Shown: piece by piece, positions 9,606-19,120 of the stretch | Numbering within the stretch: position 1 is the first letter of the stretch | Layout of the letters: each line of letters begins with the position of its first letter | Assembly: GCF_034718895.1 (NCBI RefSeq) | Contig: NZ_JAYERP010000001.1 | Span: forward strand, 3,765,001 to 3,829,000 | Length of the DNA stretch: 64,000 nt | DNA from: Paenibacillus phoenicis | GTDB taxonomy: Bacteria; Bacillota; Bacilli; Paenibacillales; Paenibacillaceae | Direction of reading: 5' to 3' | Program-made: the position numbers and the translations under genes | Notes under the pieces: model-generated | What the model saw: the letters and a program-made list of their open reading frames with translations, nothing else | The model's database searches: none | Told to the model about the DNA's origin: nothing

Positions 9606-9755
9606 GACCTGCACCAAGAATAGACAGATAGGCTTTGATTTCGCATGAAACTTTCTCCCCTGAAAGAGCAGGGAATGTAATAGTTTCTTTGGATCGCGCT
9701 GCTTTCGTGGGTTGCGGTTCGCCAGTCTTGTAGAGCTATACGAGGGGGTTAGTTT

Positions 9756-10556
9756 TTGTATACTGTAGTGGGCGTTCGCTTTAAGAAGGCGGGCAAAATC
9801 TATTATTTCGATCCGTTGGACCTCCCGGTAGAGAAGGATCAATACGTCATTGTTGAGACTGCTCGGGGGATCGAATATGGGAAAGTGGTGGTCGGCAAGA
9901 AGAAGGTTGGAGAATCCGATGTCGTCCTTCCGCTGAAGAAGGTAATTCGGATCGCCGATGAAGCCGACGCCCGAGTTGTCGAAGAGAACAAGCTTGCGGC
10001 AAAGAATGCCTTTGTCACATGTTTAAATAAAATTAAAGATCATGATTTGAAAATGAAGCTGGTCGACGTCGAATTTACGTTTGACCGCAATAAAATCATT
10101 TTTTACTTTACGGCGGAAGGCCGTGTGGATTTTCGTGAGTTGGTGAAGGATCTGGCCAGCATCTTCCGGACCCGGATTGAGCTCAGACAGATCGGCGTGC
10201 GGGACGAAGCCAAGATGCTTGGCGGTATCGGCCCCTGCGGACGCGTGCTCTGCTGTTCCTCTTGGTTGGGGGATTTTGAGCCGGTATCGATCAAGATGGC
10301 GAAGGACCAGAGCCTGTCGCTGAACCCTACGAAAATCTCAGGATTATGCGGCCGTCTGATGTGCTGTCTGAAGTTCGAGCATGACAACTACGAAAGCACG
10401 AAAGAAGAGCTTCCATCCGTAGGCAAAATCGTCGTTACCTCGCTGGGAGACGGCAAGGTCGTTGGACTCAACGCCGGCAGCCGCACCGTACATGTACAGT
10501 TGTTCGAAATCGGGAAAGTGAAGGAGCTTCCGCTGGACGATGTCGTCCTGAAATAA
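9756..10556 (+). CDS. ricT: RicT (YaaT), PSP1-domain stage 0 sporulation protein
   Basis: A 266-aa PSP1-family protein. Two Cys-rich motifs, GPCGRVLCCSSWL and GLCGRLMCC, supply the ligands for the iron-sulfur cluster that B. subtilis RicT shares with RicA and RicF. That complex affects RNase Y processing, sporulation, competence and biofilm formation. The start is TTG at 9756, preceded by GAGGGGG. It lies between holB and yabA as expected. Confidence 0.93.
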   Translation: MYTVVGVRFKKAGKIYYFDPLDLPVEKDQYVIVETARGIEYGKVVVGKKKVGESDVVLPLKKVIRIADEADARVVEENKLAAKNAFVTCLNKIKDHDLKMKLVDVEFTFDRNKIIFYFTAEGRVDFRELVKDLASIFRTRIELRQIGVRDEAKMLGGIGPCGRVLCCSSWLGDFEPVSIKMAKDQSLSLNPTKISGLCGRLMCCLKFEHDNYESTKEELPSVGKIVVTSLGDGKVVGLNAGSRTVHVQLFEIGKVKELPLDDVVLK

Positions 10557-10605
10557 AGAAGATCTTTTTCAAGATAGATTCTAGAGATGACTCTGGGGTG
10601 GGAAC

Positions 10606-10977
10606 TTGGAGAACAAGGACATTTTCACAAATATGCAGGCGCTGGAAACGCAAATGGGAAAAGTACACGGCGATTTGAGCAGCCTCATGTTGGAGGTCAA
10701 GAAGCTGGTGGAAGAGAACCAGCGGCTTCGCCTCGAGAATGAACAGCTGCGCAAAATATTAAAGCGGGAGAGCACCGAGGGACCGCTGCCCATGCCGGCG
10801 TCGGTCAGAACCGATAGTCCGGTTCCGGCTGGCAAAGAAGCGATCGATGTCGTCGGTGAAGGCTACGATAACTTAGCGCGTCTTTATCATGAGGGCTTTC
10901 ATATTTGCAACGTTTATTACGGGCATCTGCGCACCGAAGGTGACTGCCTGTTCTGCTTGTCGTTTTTGAATAAATGA
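10606..10977 (+). CDS. yabA: YabA, negative regulator of replication initiation
   Basis: A 123-aa protein with an N-terminal leucine-zipper coiled coil (about 5-55) and a C-terminal zinc module (HICNVYYG...CLFCLSFL). This is the layout of YabA, which binds DnaA and DnaN and limits initiation. It starts at TTG 10606 behind GGGGTGGG. It sits between ricT and yabB, as in B. subtilis. Confidence 0.92.
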   Translation: MENKDIFTNMQALETQMGKVHGDLSSLMLEVKKLVEENQRLRLENEQLRKILKRESTEGPLPMPASVRTDSPVPAGKEAIDVVGEGYDNLARLYHEGFHICNVYYGHLRTEGDCLFCLSFLNK

Positions 10978-10979
10978 TG

Positions 10980-11010
10980 AACCGTGGGGGTGTCCCTGCG
11001 GTTTTTTTTA
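10980..11010 (+). terminator. terminator after yabA
   Basis: ACCGTGGGG pairs with CCCTGCGGT around a short loop and is followed by eight T residues. Confidence 0.75.
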
Positions 11011-11044
11011 AATTTAGGCTGAAAAAGGATGGGTATCCGAGTCG

Positions 11045-11800
11045 ATGAACCATGTACCAATTTATGAGCAGGAGCGGATAGACGACCTGCTGACCCATGA
11101 TTTACATATCATCCAGAGCGACGAAGTGTTTAGCTTCTCGATGGATGCCGTGTTGCTGGCCCGGTTTGCACCAGTGCCCAAGTACGGCAAAATACTCGAT
11201 TTATGCACCGGCAATGGGGTGATCCCCTTGCTGCTCTCCACCCGGACGGAGGCGAAGATCGAAGGGATCGAGATCCAGCCGCGGCTTGCAGATATGGCTC
11301 GCCGCAGTGTGGAGATGAACGGGCTGACGCACCGGATCGAAATTCGTGAAGGAGATTTACGCGAGCTGGTGAAGGTGACGGGCCATGGGGTGTATGATGC
11401 CATTACGGTGAACCCGCCGTATATGCCGGTGACGAGCGGCGAGGCGAAGCTGAATACGTATCAGGCGATCGCCCGGCATGAAATTCACTGCAGTTTGGAG
11501 GAAGTGGCGGCTGCGTCGATGCGGCTGGTGCGGCCGGGAGGCAAGGTGTCAATGGTCCACAGACCACAGCGTTTAGGGGAAATTATGACGTTGCTGCGTC
11601 AATATCGATTAGAGCCGAAGGTCATCCGATTCGTGCATCCAAGGGCGGGAGCGGAAGCGAACATGGTGCTGATCGAGGCGCTGCGGGACGGCAAGCCGGA
11701 TGTGCGGGTACTGCCGCCATTGATCGTATATAATGAAAACGGGGAATACTGCGAAGAAATCATGAATATCTATTACGGGCCAAAAGAGGGTAGAGCATGA
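11045..11800 (+). CDS. yabB: YabB, tRNA1(Val) N6-adenine methyltransferase-like protein
   Basis: A 251-aa Rossmann-fold methyltransferase. The SAM motif ILDLCTGNGVIPLLL is near 46-60 and the N6-adenine motif NPPYMP near 124. The family includes E. coli TrmN6, which methylates A37 of tRNA1(Val). The yazA (GIY-YIG) gene that follows yabB in B. subtilis is missing. The stop overlaps the rsmI start by 4 nt, so the two are probably translationally coupled. Confidence 0.88.
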   Translation: MNHVPIYEQERIDDLLTHDLHIIQSDEVFSFSMDAVLLARFAPVPKYGKILDLCTGNGVIPLLLSTRTEAKIEGIEIQPRLADMARRSVEMNGLTHRIEIREGDLRELVKVTGHGVYDAITVNPPYMPVTSGEAKLNTYQAIARHEIHCSLEEVAAASMRLVRPGGKVSMVHRPQRLGEIMTLLRQYRLEPKVIRFVHPRAGAEANMVLIEALRDGKPDVRVLPPLIVYNENGEYCEEIMNIYYGPKEGRA

Positions 11801-12696
11801 ACGTTCAAGTACAGAAGAGCTTTGAAAATGCTGCGAGGGACACCACCCCAGCAGGAAACGGCAAGTTGTTCCTGGTTGGCACGCCTATCGGGAATTTGGA
11901 GGATATGACCTACCGGGCCGTGCGCACCTTGCAAGAGGTGGACATTATCGCGGCGGAGGATACGCGGCAGACGCGCAAGCTGTTAACGCATTTCGACATC
12001 TCTCCAGGTAAATTGCTGAGTTATCACGAACATAATAAGGCCGCCAGTGGCCCAGAATTGATCCGCTTTATAATAGAAGGAAAAAATTTAGCGCTAGTCA
12101 GCGATGCCGGTCTGCCGGCGATTTCCGACCCCGGAAGTGATCTCGTGAAGCTGGCGCTAGAGGCGGGTATCGCAGTCGTTCCGGTGCCCGGAGCGAATGC
12201 TGCATTATCGGCGCTCATCGTTTCCGGTTTGCCAACGGATCGATTTACGTTCCTTGGATTTTTGCCAAGAGATCATAAAGAGCGGGAACGGTTGTTGAAG
12301 TCGTTGGAGGATCAAGAGGGAACGATGTTGCTGTACGAATCGCCGCATCGATTGATCAAAACGCTGGAGTCCCTTCTCGAGGTTTGGGGAGATCGGCGAA
12401 TCGTATTGGCGAGAGAATTAACCAAGCGTTATGAGGAAATGGCTCGGGGGACGATTCACGATTGCCTGGCTTGGCTGCAGGAGCATCCGCCGCTGGGTGA
12501 ATATTGCCTCGTTGTGGAAGGGGCACATCCCGACCAAGTGAAGGAGAAGCGGGATGCCTGGTGGCAAGCGCTAACTGTGGAGGAGCATGTCCGGCATTAC
12601 GAAACGGAAGAAGGGCTGTCGCGGAAGGAAGCCATGAAAAAAACTGCGGCCGACCGGGGGGTTGCAAAGCGGGATATCTACAATCAATTATTGTAG
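11797..12696 (+). CDS. rsmI: 16S rRNA C1402 2'-O-ribose methyltransferase RsmI
   Basis: A 299-aa tetrapyrrole-methylase-fold enzyme. It has LFLVGTPIGNLEDMTYRA near residue 25, AAEDTRQTRKLL, the SDAGLPAISDPG loop and the C-terminal KEAMKKTAADRGVAKRDIYN segment. RsmI methylates the 2'-O of C1402 in 16S rRNA. It overlaps yabB by 4 nt. The N-terminal 23 or so residues ahead of the conserved core are poorly conserved, so a later start cannot be excluded. Confidence 0.94.
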   Translation: MNVQVQKSFENAARDTTPAGNGKLFLVGTPIGNLEDMTYRAVRTLQEVDIIAAEDTRQTRKLLTHFDISPGKLLSYHEHNKAASGPELIRFIIEGKNLALVSDAGLPAISDPGSDLVKLALEAGIAVVPVPGANAALSALIVSGLPTDRFTFLGFLPRDHKERERLLKSLEDQEGTMLLYESPHRLIKTLESLLEVWGDRRIVLARELTKRYEEMARGTIHDCLAWLQEHPPLGEYCLVVEGAHPDQVKEKRDAWWQALTVEEHVRHYETEEGLSRKEAMKKTAADRGVAKRDIYNQLL

Positions 12697-12748
12697 CCCC
12701 ACTTCTCTCCGAAATCATGAAATATTATCCAATTCGGCCAAAAAAGGG

Positions 12749-12786
12749 GCCTTCGCTAAGCCGGGTTTAAGCCTAGGAAGGCGCCA
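12749..12786. other. hairpin between convergent rsmI and abrB
   Basis: GCCTTCGCTAAGCC can pair imperfectly with TTTAAGCCTAGGAAGGC. It may end transcription from either side but lacks a clear T run on the plus strand. Confidence 0.35.
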
Positions 12787-12846
12787 AGGAGATATGAAAA
12801 AGGTTAGAATTAACAGTTTCAGTAAATCTATTATATACTATATTTC

Positions 12847-13101
12847 TTAATTTGTCACAGGGGTCGGAAGCTCCGTAATGCATTCATGGCAAACAATTTT
12901 GCCTTTAAAGTAAGTTACGTTCTCCGCATTACCGCAGAAGATGCAAGCAGGCTCATATTTCTTGAGCATAATCCGTTCACCGTCTACATAAATTTCGAGC
13001 GCATCTTTTTCTCCGATCCCCAGAGTGCGGCGCAATTCAATTGGAATGACAACACGGCCTAATTCGTCTACTTTTCTTACAATACCTGTGGATTTCATCA
13101 T
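12847..13101 (-). CDS. abrB: AbrB transition-state regulator
   Basis: An 84-aa protein with the AbrB DNA-binding domain (MKSTGIVRKVDELGRVVIPIE..., residues 2-50). AbrB represses stationary-phase genes during growth. The C-terminus differs from the B. subtilis multimerisation domain: it carries CIFC and CHEC pairs about 16 residues apart, suggesting zinc binding. The ATG at 13101 is chosen because GAGAGGGG lies upstream; an earlier in-frame ATG at 13140 lies within the leader. A consensus promoter and a Spo0A box precede it. It is convergent with rsmI. Confidence 0.9.
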   Translation of the reverse strand: MMKSTGIVRKVDELGRVVIPIELRRTLGIGEKDALEIYVDGERIMLKKYEPACIFCGNAENVTYFKGKIVCHECITELPTPVTN

Positions 13102-13142
13102 AGGATGATTGCCCCTCTCGCTATAATTTGGAATTGTCATTA

Positions 13143-13149
13143 TTCGACA
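13143..13149 (-). promoter_or_regulatory. Spo0A box downstream of the abrB promoter
   Basis: TGTCGAA on the minus strand lies about 20 nt downstream of the predicted abrB start point. Phosphorylated Spo0A represses abrB from such boxes in B. subtilis. Two more copies lie at 13298-13304 and 13341-13347. Confidence 0.62.
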
Positions 13150-13172
13150 TCATTCTATCTTTTCTGATTTTT

Positions 13173-13201
13173 ATAATACCAACCATTGCCAGATTAGTCA
13201 A
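13173..13201 (-). promoter_or_regulatory. sigma-A promoter of abrB
   Basis: On the minus strand, TTGACT (13196-13201), a 17-nt spacer and TATTAT (13173-13178). Confidence 0.75.
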
Positions 13202-13297
13202 CCTATTTATGGTATAGTTCAACATTATTTCTAAAAAATTCGGATACACAACTCCGAGAACCTTTACGGAATCTAGCAAGTTCACAATGATCTATAA

Positions 13298-13347
13298 TTC
13301 GACATTTTGGAAATCGTCATCCGGTCATTTTACGACACAATTCGACA
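13298..13347 (-). promoter_or_regulatory. two further Spo0A-box-like sites
   Basis: TTCGACA (reverse complement of TGTCGAA) occurs at 13298-13304 and 13341-13347, between the abrB promoter and the HD-domain gene. They could serve either gene. Confidence 0.45.
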
Positions 13348-13405
13348 TATCTTGTCGTCTCCACGCGGTGACCCGCCAAATTTTATGAAAAAGGAGTGTT
13401 GGTTC

Positions 13406-14695
13406 ATGCATCGTCGGCTTAGCGAAGAAAAAGTGTTCAAAGACCCCGTACATAATTATATTCATGTACAGGACGAAGTGATCTGGTCGCTCATTAATAC
13501 GCCGGAATTCCAGCGGCTTCGCCGGATTCGTCAGCTTGGAACATCGTATTTGACCTTTCATGGCGCCGAGCATAGCCGTTTTTCCCATTCGCTTGGCGTT
13601 TACGAGATTACGCGGCGGATTATTTCGCAGTTTGAACGAAGCGGCTACACCGATTGGCCCCGCAGTGAGAAATTGGTAGCTTTGTGTGCGGCGCTGCTGC
13701 ATGACCTGGGGCATGGTCCGTTTTCCCATTCTATAGAAGAAGCTTTTCAAATGCATCATGAGGATTGGACCTGCAAAATCCTCTTGGGGGAAACCGAGGT
13801 GGGGAACGTCCTGCGCGAGATTTCTCCGGATTTTCCGGACAAGGTGGCTGCGGTGATCCGGAAGGATTACGAAAATCCGATTGTGGTGAACTTGGTCTCT
13901 AGCCCGCTGGATGCGGATCGGATGGATTATTTGCTGCGAGATGCTTATTTTACCGGCGTAAACTACGGGACGATTGACATGGACCGAATTCTGCGGATGC
14001 TTCGACCTTTTCAAGGGCGGGTTGTTGTCAAAGAATCGGGGATGCATGCGGTGGAAGACTATTTGATGTCGCGGTATCAGATGTATTGGCAGGTCTATTT
14101 CCACCCGGTGACGCGGAGCTCGGAGATCATTCTCCGGCAAATTTTGCGACGGGCGAAGGAATTATACCGGAGCGGGCATTCCTTTAACTTCTTGCCGCAT
14201 CCGCTGCCATTTTTATTTCAAGGGGATATCGGCGTTGCCGATTATTTGCAGCTGGACGAAGCGTTGATGCAAACGGCTTTCATGCAGTGGACGCGGGAAA
14301 AGGATGAGCGATTAAGCGATTTATGTTCCCGGTTTTTAAATCGCAAATTGTATAAATATGTAGAATTGGACACGCCGGAGCTGGAAATGCTGGAGGAGAT
14401 TCGGAACGCTTTTAGACAAGTGGGCCTACAACCTGAATACGACATGGAAATTGATTTTCCGACCGATCTGCCGTATGATGTGTTCCGTCCGGACGATGGG
14501 GTTCGACAGAAGCAAATTTTGCTGTTGGACCGGCAGGAACGGCTCCGGGAAATTTCAGAAGTATCGGATATCGTGCGGTCGATCAGCGGCTTGCACCGAG
14601 GGAAGACGCATTTGTACTATCCGGATAATAAATTGTGTGCTGTGATGGATCGGCTGCCCCGCCCGGTAGCCCGCATTTTCGAGCAACGGAATTAG
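13406..14695 (+). CDS. HD-domain phosphohydrolase (YwfO type)
   Basis: A 429-aa HD-superfamily protein. It begins MHRRLSEEKVFKDPVHNYIHV and carries the metal-binding HSRFSHSLG (first His) and the HD pair in LLHDLGHGPFSHSIE, with a later Asp in SPLDADRMDYL. The family includes dNTP triphosphohydrolase-like enzymes and YwfO; substrate is uncertain. The ATG at 13406 has AAAGGAG at good spacing; an upstream ATG lies within that site. It occupies the place of metS between abrB and tatD in B. subtilis and ends 16 nt before tatD. Confidence 0.85.
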   Translation: MHRRLSEEKVFKDPVHNYIHVQDEVIWSLINTPEFQRLRRIRQLGTSYLTFHGAEHSRFSHSLGVYEITRRIISQFERSGYTDWPRSEKLVALCAALLHDLGHGPFSHSIEEAFQMHHEDWTCKILLGETEVGNVLREISPDFPDKVAAVIRKDYENPIVVNLVSSPLDADRMDYLLRDAYFTGVNYGTIDMDRILRMLRPFQGRVVVKESGMHAVEDYLMSRYQMYWQVYFHPVTRSSEIILRQILRRAKELYRSGHSFNFLPHPLPFLFQGDIGVADYLQLDEALMQTAFMQWTREKDERLSDLCSRFLNRKLYKYVELDTPELEMLEEIRNAFRQVGLQPEYDMEIDFPTDLPYDVFRPDDGVRQKQILLLDRQERLREISEVSDIVRSISGLHRGKTHLYYPDNKLCAVMDRLPRPVARIFEQRN

Positions 14696-14711
14696 GAGGA
14701 TGACAAGGTTT

Positions 14712-15485
14712 ATGTTATTTGATACGCATACGCATTTGGATGCTCCCCAATTTGACGAGGACCGCGAGGAAGTGATCGCGCGCGCCGTGGAACAAGGGGT
14801 TACGCGGATGATTAACATCGGATTTAACCGCGAGACGATCCCTTCGACCATGAAGTTGGCAGAGACGTATGACTTCATTTATGCCGCTGTCGGCTGGCAT
14901 CCGCAAGACGCGATTACGATGCAAGAGGGCGATTTGGACTGGATTGCAGAATTGTGCAAGCATGAGAAGGTCGTTGCCATCGGGGAAATTGGACTGGATT
15001 ATTATTGGGATACGTCACCTAAGGACGTTCAACATAAGGTTTTTCGTGAGCAAATTGGACTGGCTCGCAGCTTGGGCATGCCGATTTCCATTCATAATCG
15101 GGACGCTCACGAAGACGTGGTACGCATCCTTCGGGAAGAGAAAGCCAATGAAGTTGGAGGCGTGATGCACTCTTTCTCCGGCAGTTGGGAAATTGCCAAA
15201 ATGTGTCTAGATTTGGGATTTCATTTGTCGTTTGGCGGGCCGATTACGTTTAAAAATGCAAAACAGCCAAAAGAAGTGTTGGCCAAGACGCCGATGGACC
15301 GATTGCTGATTGAAACGGATTCCCCATATTTAACACCACATCCTTATCGTGGTAAACGGAATGAGTCCGCTCACGTCCGCTTGGTCGCGGAAATGGCGGC
15401 CGAGCTCAAGGGGGTCACTTTTGAGGAAATCGCGGAAATTACCACTCGAAATGCATTGGAACGATTTGGAATCCCGAGAATTTGA
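14712..15485 (+). CDS. tatD: TatD family deoxyribonuclease (YabD)
   Basis: A 257-aa TIM-barrel metallo-hydrolase of the TatD family. Metal-binding residues are visible in DTHTHLD (start), GEIGLDYYWD (Glu), the two central His (ISIHNRDAHEDV, GVMHSFSG) and LLIETDSPYL (Asp). Characterised members are DNases. The ATG at 14712 places AGGAGG 12 nt upstream; the earlier ATG at 14700 abuts that motif. It is probably co-transcribed with the HD-domain gene. Confidence 0.9.
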   Translation: MLFDTHTHLDAPQFDEDREEVIARAVEQGVTRMINIGFNRETIPSTMKLAETYDFIYAAVGWHPQDAITMQEGDLDWIAELCKHEKVVAIGEIGLDYYWDTSPKDVQHKVFREQIGLARSLGMPISIHNRDAHEDVVRILREEKANEVGGVMHSFSGSWEIAKMCLDLGFHLSFGGPITFKNAKQPKEVLAKTPMDRLLIETDSPYLTPHPYRGKRNESAHVRLVAEMAAELKGVTFEEIAEITTRNALERFGIPRI

Positions 15486-15689
15486 GAGCAAAACGGATGA
15501 AATAAAGAGGATTCCGGAAAGATTAATGCTTTTTAACCCTCAAAAACAAGGTCATTACATTTTTTTAACCATTTTTTTAAAAAAACGTGGTTGATTCGTC
15601 CTTTACAACCTGCATCGAAACAGGATAGAATCTTTTCAGTATCGATTCGGTTCGTTTGAACTGAGACATACGATGCTTGGTTCCATGAA
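15486..15689 (+). other. spacer between tatD and the riboswitch
   Basis: Non-coding. It should contain the yabE promoter. T- and A-rich runs lie near 15560-15590, but no convincing -35/-10 pair was found and no gene is supported. Confidence 0.4.
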
Positions 15690-15900
15690 CCAGTCTCGCT
15701 GAATCTCCTTTGACGGAGAACGGGGGAACCAATACGGATTGCGGTTGGCGGCAGCCTAACGCGTTCGTAGTTGATTTCTTTCCAGGGTCTTTGGGGTGAA
15801 TTCAAGGTCATTGCGCCATGAGCGAATGTACTGAGAAAGGGCGGCTCTCTTTCGCCCGAACCCGACAGCTAACCTCGTAAGCGAATAAGAGAGGTCACTC
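15690..15900 (+). ncRNA. cyclic-di-AMP riboswitch (ydaO/yuaA class)
   Basis: The leader contains hallmark segments of the ydaO/yuaA motif in order: TCGCTGAATCT (15695 on), ACGGGGGAACCAA (about 15721-15733), GGGGTGAAT (about 15795) and CCCGAACCCGACAGCTAACC (about 15855-15874) followed by TCGTAAGCGAATAAGAGAG. This class binds c-di-AMP and usually turns off genes for cell-wall enzymes and potassium or osmolyte uptake. A terminator follows, and the next gene is a G5/3D cell-wall protein, a typical target. Confidence 0.9.
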
Positions 15901-15927
15901 GTGCAGCTATTACACCCAAGACATTCA

Positions 15928-15978
15928 AGAAGCCACGAAGGAGTTCCTCTAACTCTTTCTCCCGGCTTCTTTTGTTTT
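15928..15978 (+). terminator. riboswitch expression-platform terminator
   Basis: AGAAGCC (15928-15934) pairs with GGCTTCT (15964-15970) around an inner AAGGAGTT/AACTCTTT stem, followed by TTTTGTTTTG. It lies about 30 nt after the aptamer and is the likely c-di-AMP-controlled stop. Confidence 0.8.
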
Positions 15979-16082
15979 GAATAAAAGTAATAGGGTCGTC
16001 ATACTGTTGGAAAACAGGAGGTGACGACAAGCAGGAGAGACTGGATCAGGATGCAAAACGCTTAGGATTAAATTTAAGATCA

Positions 16083-16254
16083 GTGTTCAAAAAGTCAGGT
16101 TTTCAGCACCGAGAAGGTTGGATGAAGCTAGGGACTGAGTAGCGCAGCGTACATGGGGGTACGTGAGCAACGGAAGGCCCGGCTGAATTCAAGATTCGAT
16201 GCTGAATTCACTTCTTGACCTGCTTCGTGATCAAAAGATGACTTTTTGACTACC
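16083..16254 (+). repeat. dispersed Paenibacillus-type repeat, copy 2
   Basis: A roughly 170-bp element bounded by inverted ends, GTTCAAAAAGTC at the left and GACTTTTTGAC at the right. It is related in inverted orientation to 7998-8120. It lies between the riboswitch terminator and yabE and encodes nothing evident. Confidence 0.72.
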
Positions 16255-16343
16255 TTAGGCGTTTTGTAAAAAGTAACTGTAGTCGCGTCAATCGTTATCA
16301 TGCATCGACCTAGACGGCGGGACTATGAAGGAGGACGGAAGAA

Positions 16344-17480
16344 ATGGGCATTTTCCGCAAAGAGGAGACCCATGAATCACGCTCATCCAGCATGTCTTAC
16401 GCAATGCGATGGAAGCATGAGAATTTACGTCAGATAGCGCTCGTCGGCGTTCTGGCCATCGCGGGAATCATCATCATCCTAATCTGGCTGTATAGCCAGG
16501 CACAGAAGGAAGTATCCCTGATCGTGGACGGGAATGTCCAGTCAGTGGAGACAACCCAATCCAGTGTAGCTCATCTGCTGGAGGAACAATCGATTAAGCT
16601 CAGTGCGAAGGATTCGGTATCCCTCCCGCTGGAAAGCTCGCTGAAGAACGGTGACCGCATTGTCATAGTACGCGCCAAGCCGGTCAATGTGACCGCGGAC
16701 GGCACCACGAAAGTCCACTTCACGACGCAAAGCAAAGTAGAGGGCGTATTGTCCGAGCTCGGCATCACTTTGGATGAAGACGACAAGGTGACCCCGGCAT
16801 TGGACAGTAAAGTTACCGAGAACCTGAATGTCAAGGTCGTTCGGGTCAGCAAGCAAACGGTGCAGAGCAAGGAGACTGTGCCCTTTAGCGTGGTCAAAAC
16901 GTCGGACGACAAGCTGCTAAAAGGTACCACGAAGGTCATTCAAGAAGGTACCGAAGGTCTGGTCATTCACAACATTGAGAAAACTTACGAAGACGGAAAA
17001 TTCGTGGCGAAGCGTTGGCTCGGCAAAGAGGTCTCCAAGGACCCTCAGCCGAAGGTGATCGCAGTCGGCACGAAGAAACCTACCGAGGTCCTGTCGGCCA
17101 GCATAAGCCGTAAGGGAAATACGGTGAACATCAGCGGGATGACGACCAAAGGTGGCGTCTCATTCAAATATAAAAAGATCCTGAAAAATGTTACGTTAAC
17201 CGCGTATTCGGCGGAAGAAGACGGGATAGGCACCCGTACGGCTTCGGGTACCCGCGTGACGGAAGGCAGAACGATTGCCGTTGATAAAGACGTCGTTCCG
17301 CTTGGTTGGTGGGTATACATCGAAGGAGTCGGCTTCCGTAAGGCAGAGGATACGGGTGGAGCCATCGATGGAAATAAGATGGACGTCTATTTTGATAGTC
17401 TGAAGGATGCTAAGAAATTCGGCCGCAAGAAGGGCCGCACCGTATACGTAATCGGTCCGACGAAGCCGGAATTGAACTAA
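16344..17480 (+). CDS. yabE: YabE family G5/3D-domain cell-wall protein
   Basis: A 378-aa protein with an N-terminal membrane anchor (about 30-52), two YabE-type DUF348 repeats (about 55-165), a G5 domain (about 170-255) and a C-terminal 3D domain (about 285-372) with three conserved Asp seen in AEDTGGAIDGNKMDVYF. The 3D domain resembles lytic transglycosylases and resuscitation-promoting factors, so it is likely a peptidoglycan-remodelling enzyme at the cell surface. GAAGGAGGAC precedes the ATG. Expression is probably under the c-di-AMP riboswitch about 450 nt upstream. It lies between tatD and rnmV, as in B. subtilis. Confidence 0.9.
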   Translation: MGIFRKEETHESRSSSMSYAMRWKHENLRQIALVGVLAIAGIIIILIWLYSQAQKEVSLIVDGNVQSVETTQSSVAHLLEEQSIKLSAKDSVSLPLESSLKNGDRIVIVRAKPVNVTADGTTKVHFTTQSKVEGVLSELGITLDEDDKVTPALDSKVTENLNVKVVRVSKQTVQSKETVPFSVVKTSDDKLLKGTTKVIQEGTEGLVIHNIEKTYEDGKFVAKRWLGKEVSKDPQPKVIAVGTKKPTEVLSASISRKGNTVNISGMTTKGGVSFKYKKILKNVTLTAYSAEEDGIGTRTASGTRVTEGRTIAVDKDVVPLGWWVYIEGVGFRKAEDTGGAIDGNKMDVYFDSLKDAKKFGRKKGRTVYVIGPTKPELN

Positions 17481-17553
17481 GATCTCGTTCTCTTTCGTTT
17501 TACAATGCGGAGGGAATGAGATAGTATTAGGATGATGAATAAGACAGTGGATT

Positions 17554-17585
17554 AGAAGAGGATGATATGATCCTCTTCTTTTTGT
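17554..17585 (+). terminator. terminator after yabE
   Basis: Perfect 10-bp stem AGAAGAGGAT/ATCCTCTTCT (17554-17563 with 17570-17579) and a T run. Confidence 0.9.
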
Positions 17586-17628
17586 TATTCTGGTGGAGAC
17601 AAGCAAGAACAGGAAGGAAGACAGATCC

Positions 17629-19076
<1,448 letters not shown>

Positions 19077-19120
19077 CCATTCCCTCTTGTCGCCCATACG
19101 ATGGGATAGAGGTGATGGAT

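Noticed and set aside
13307-13405. Upstream extension of the HD-domain protein
   Set aside because: The extra 33 residues cross two Spo0A-like boxes and the AAAGGAG ribosome site, and do not resemble family N-termini.
15486-16343. T-box or SAM riboswitch in the long leader after tatD
   Set aside because: No T-box sequence (GGTGGNACCRCG) or S-box core is present; the conserved segments are those of the c-di-AMP class.
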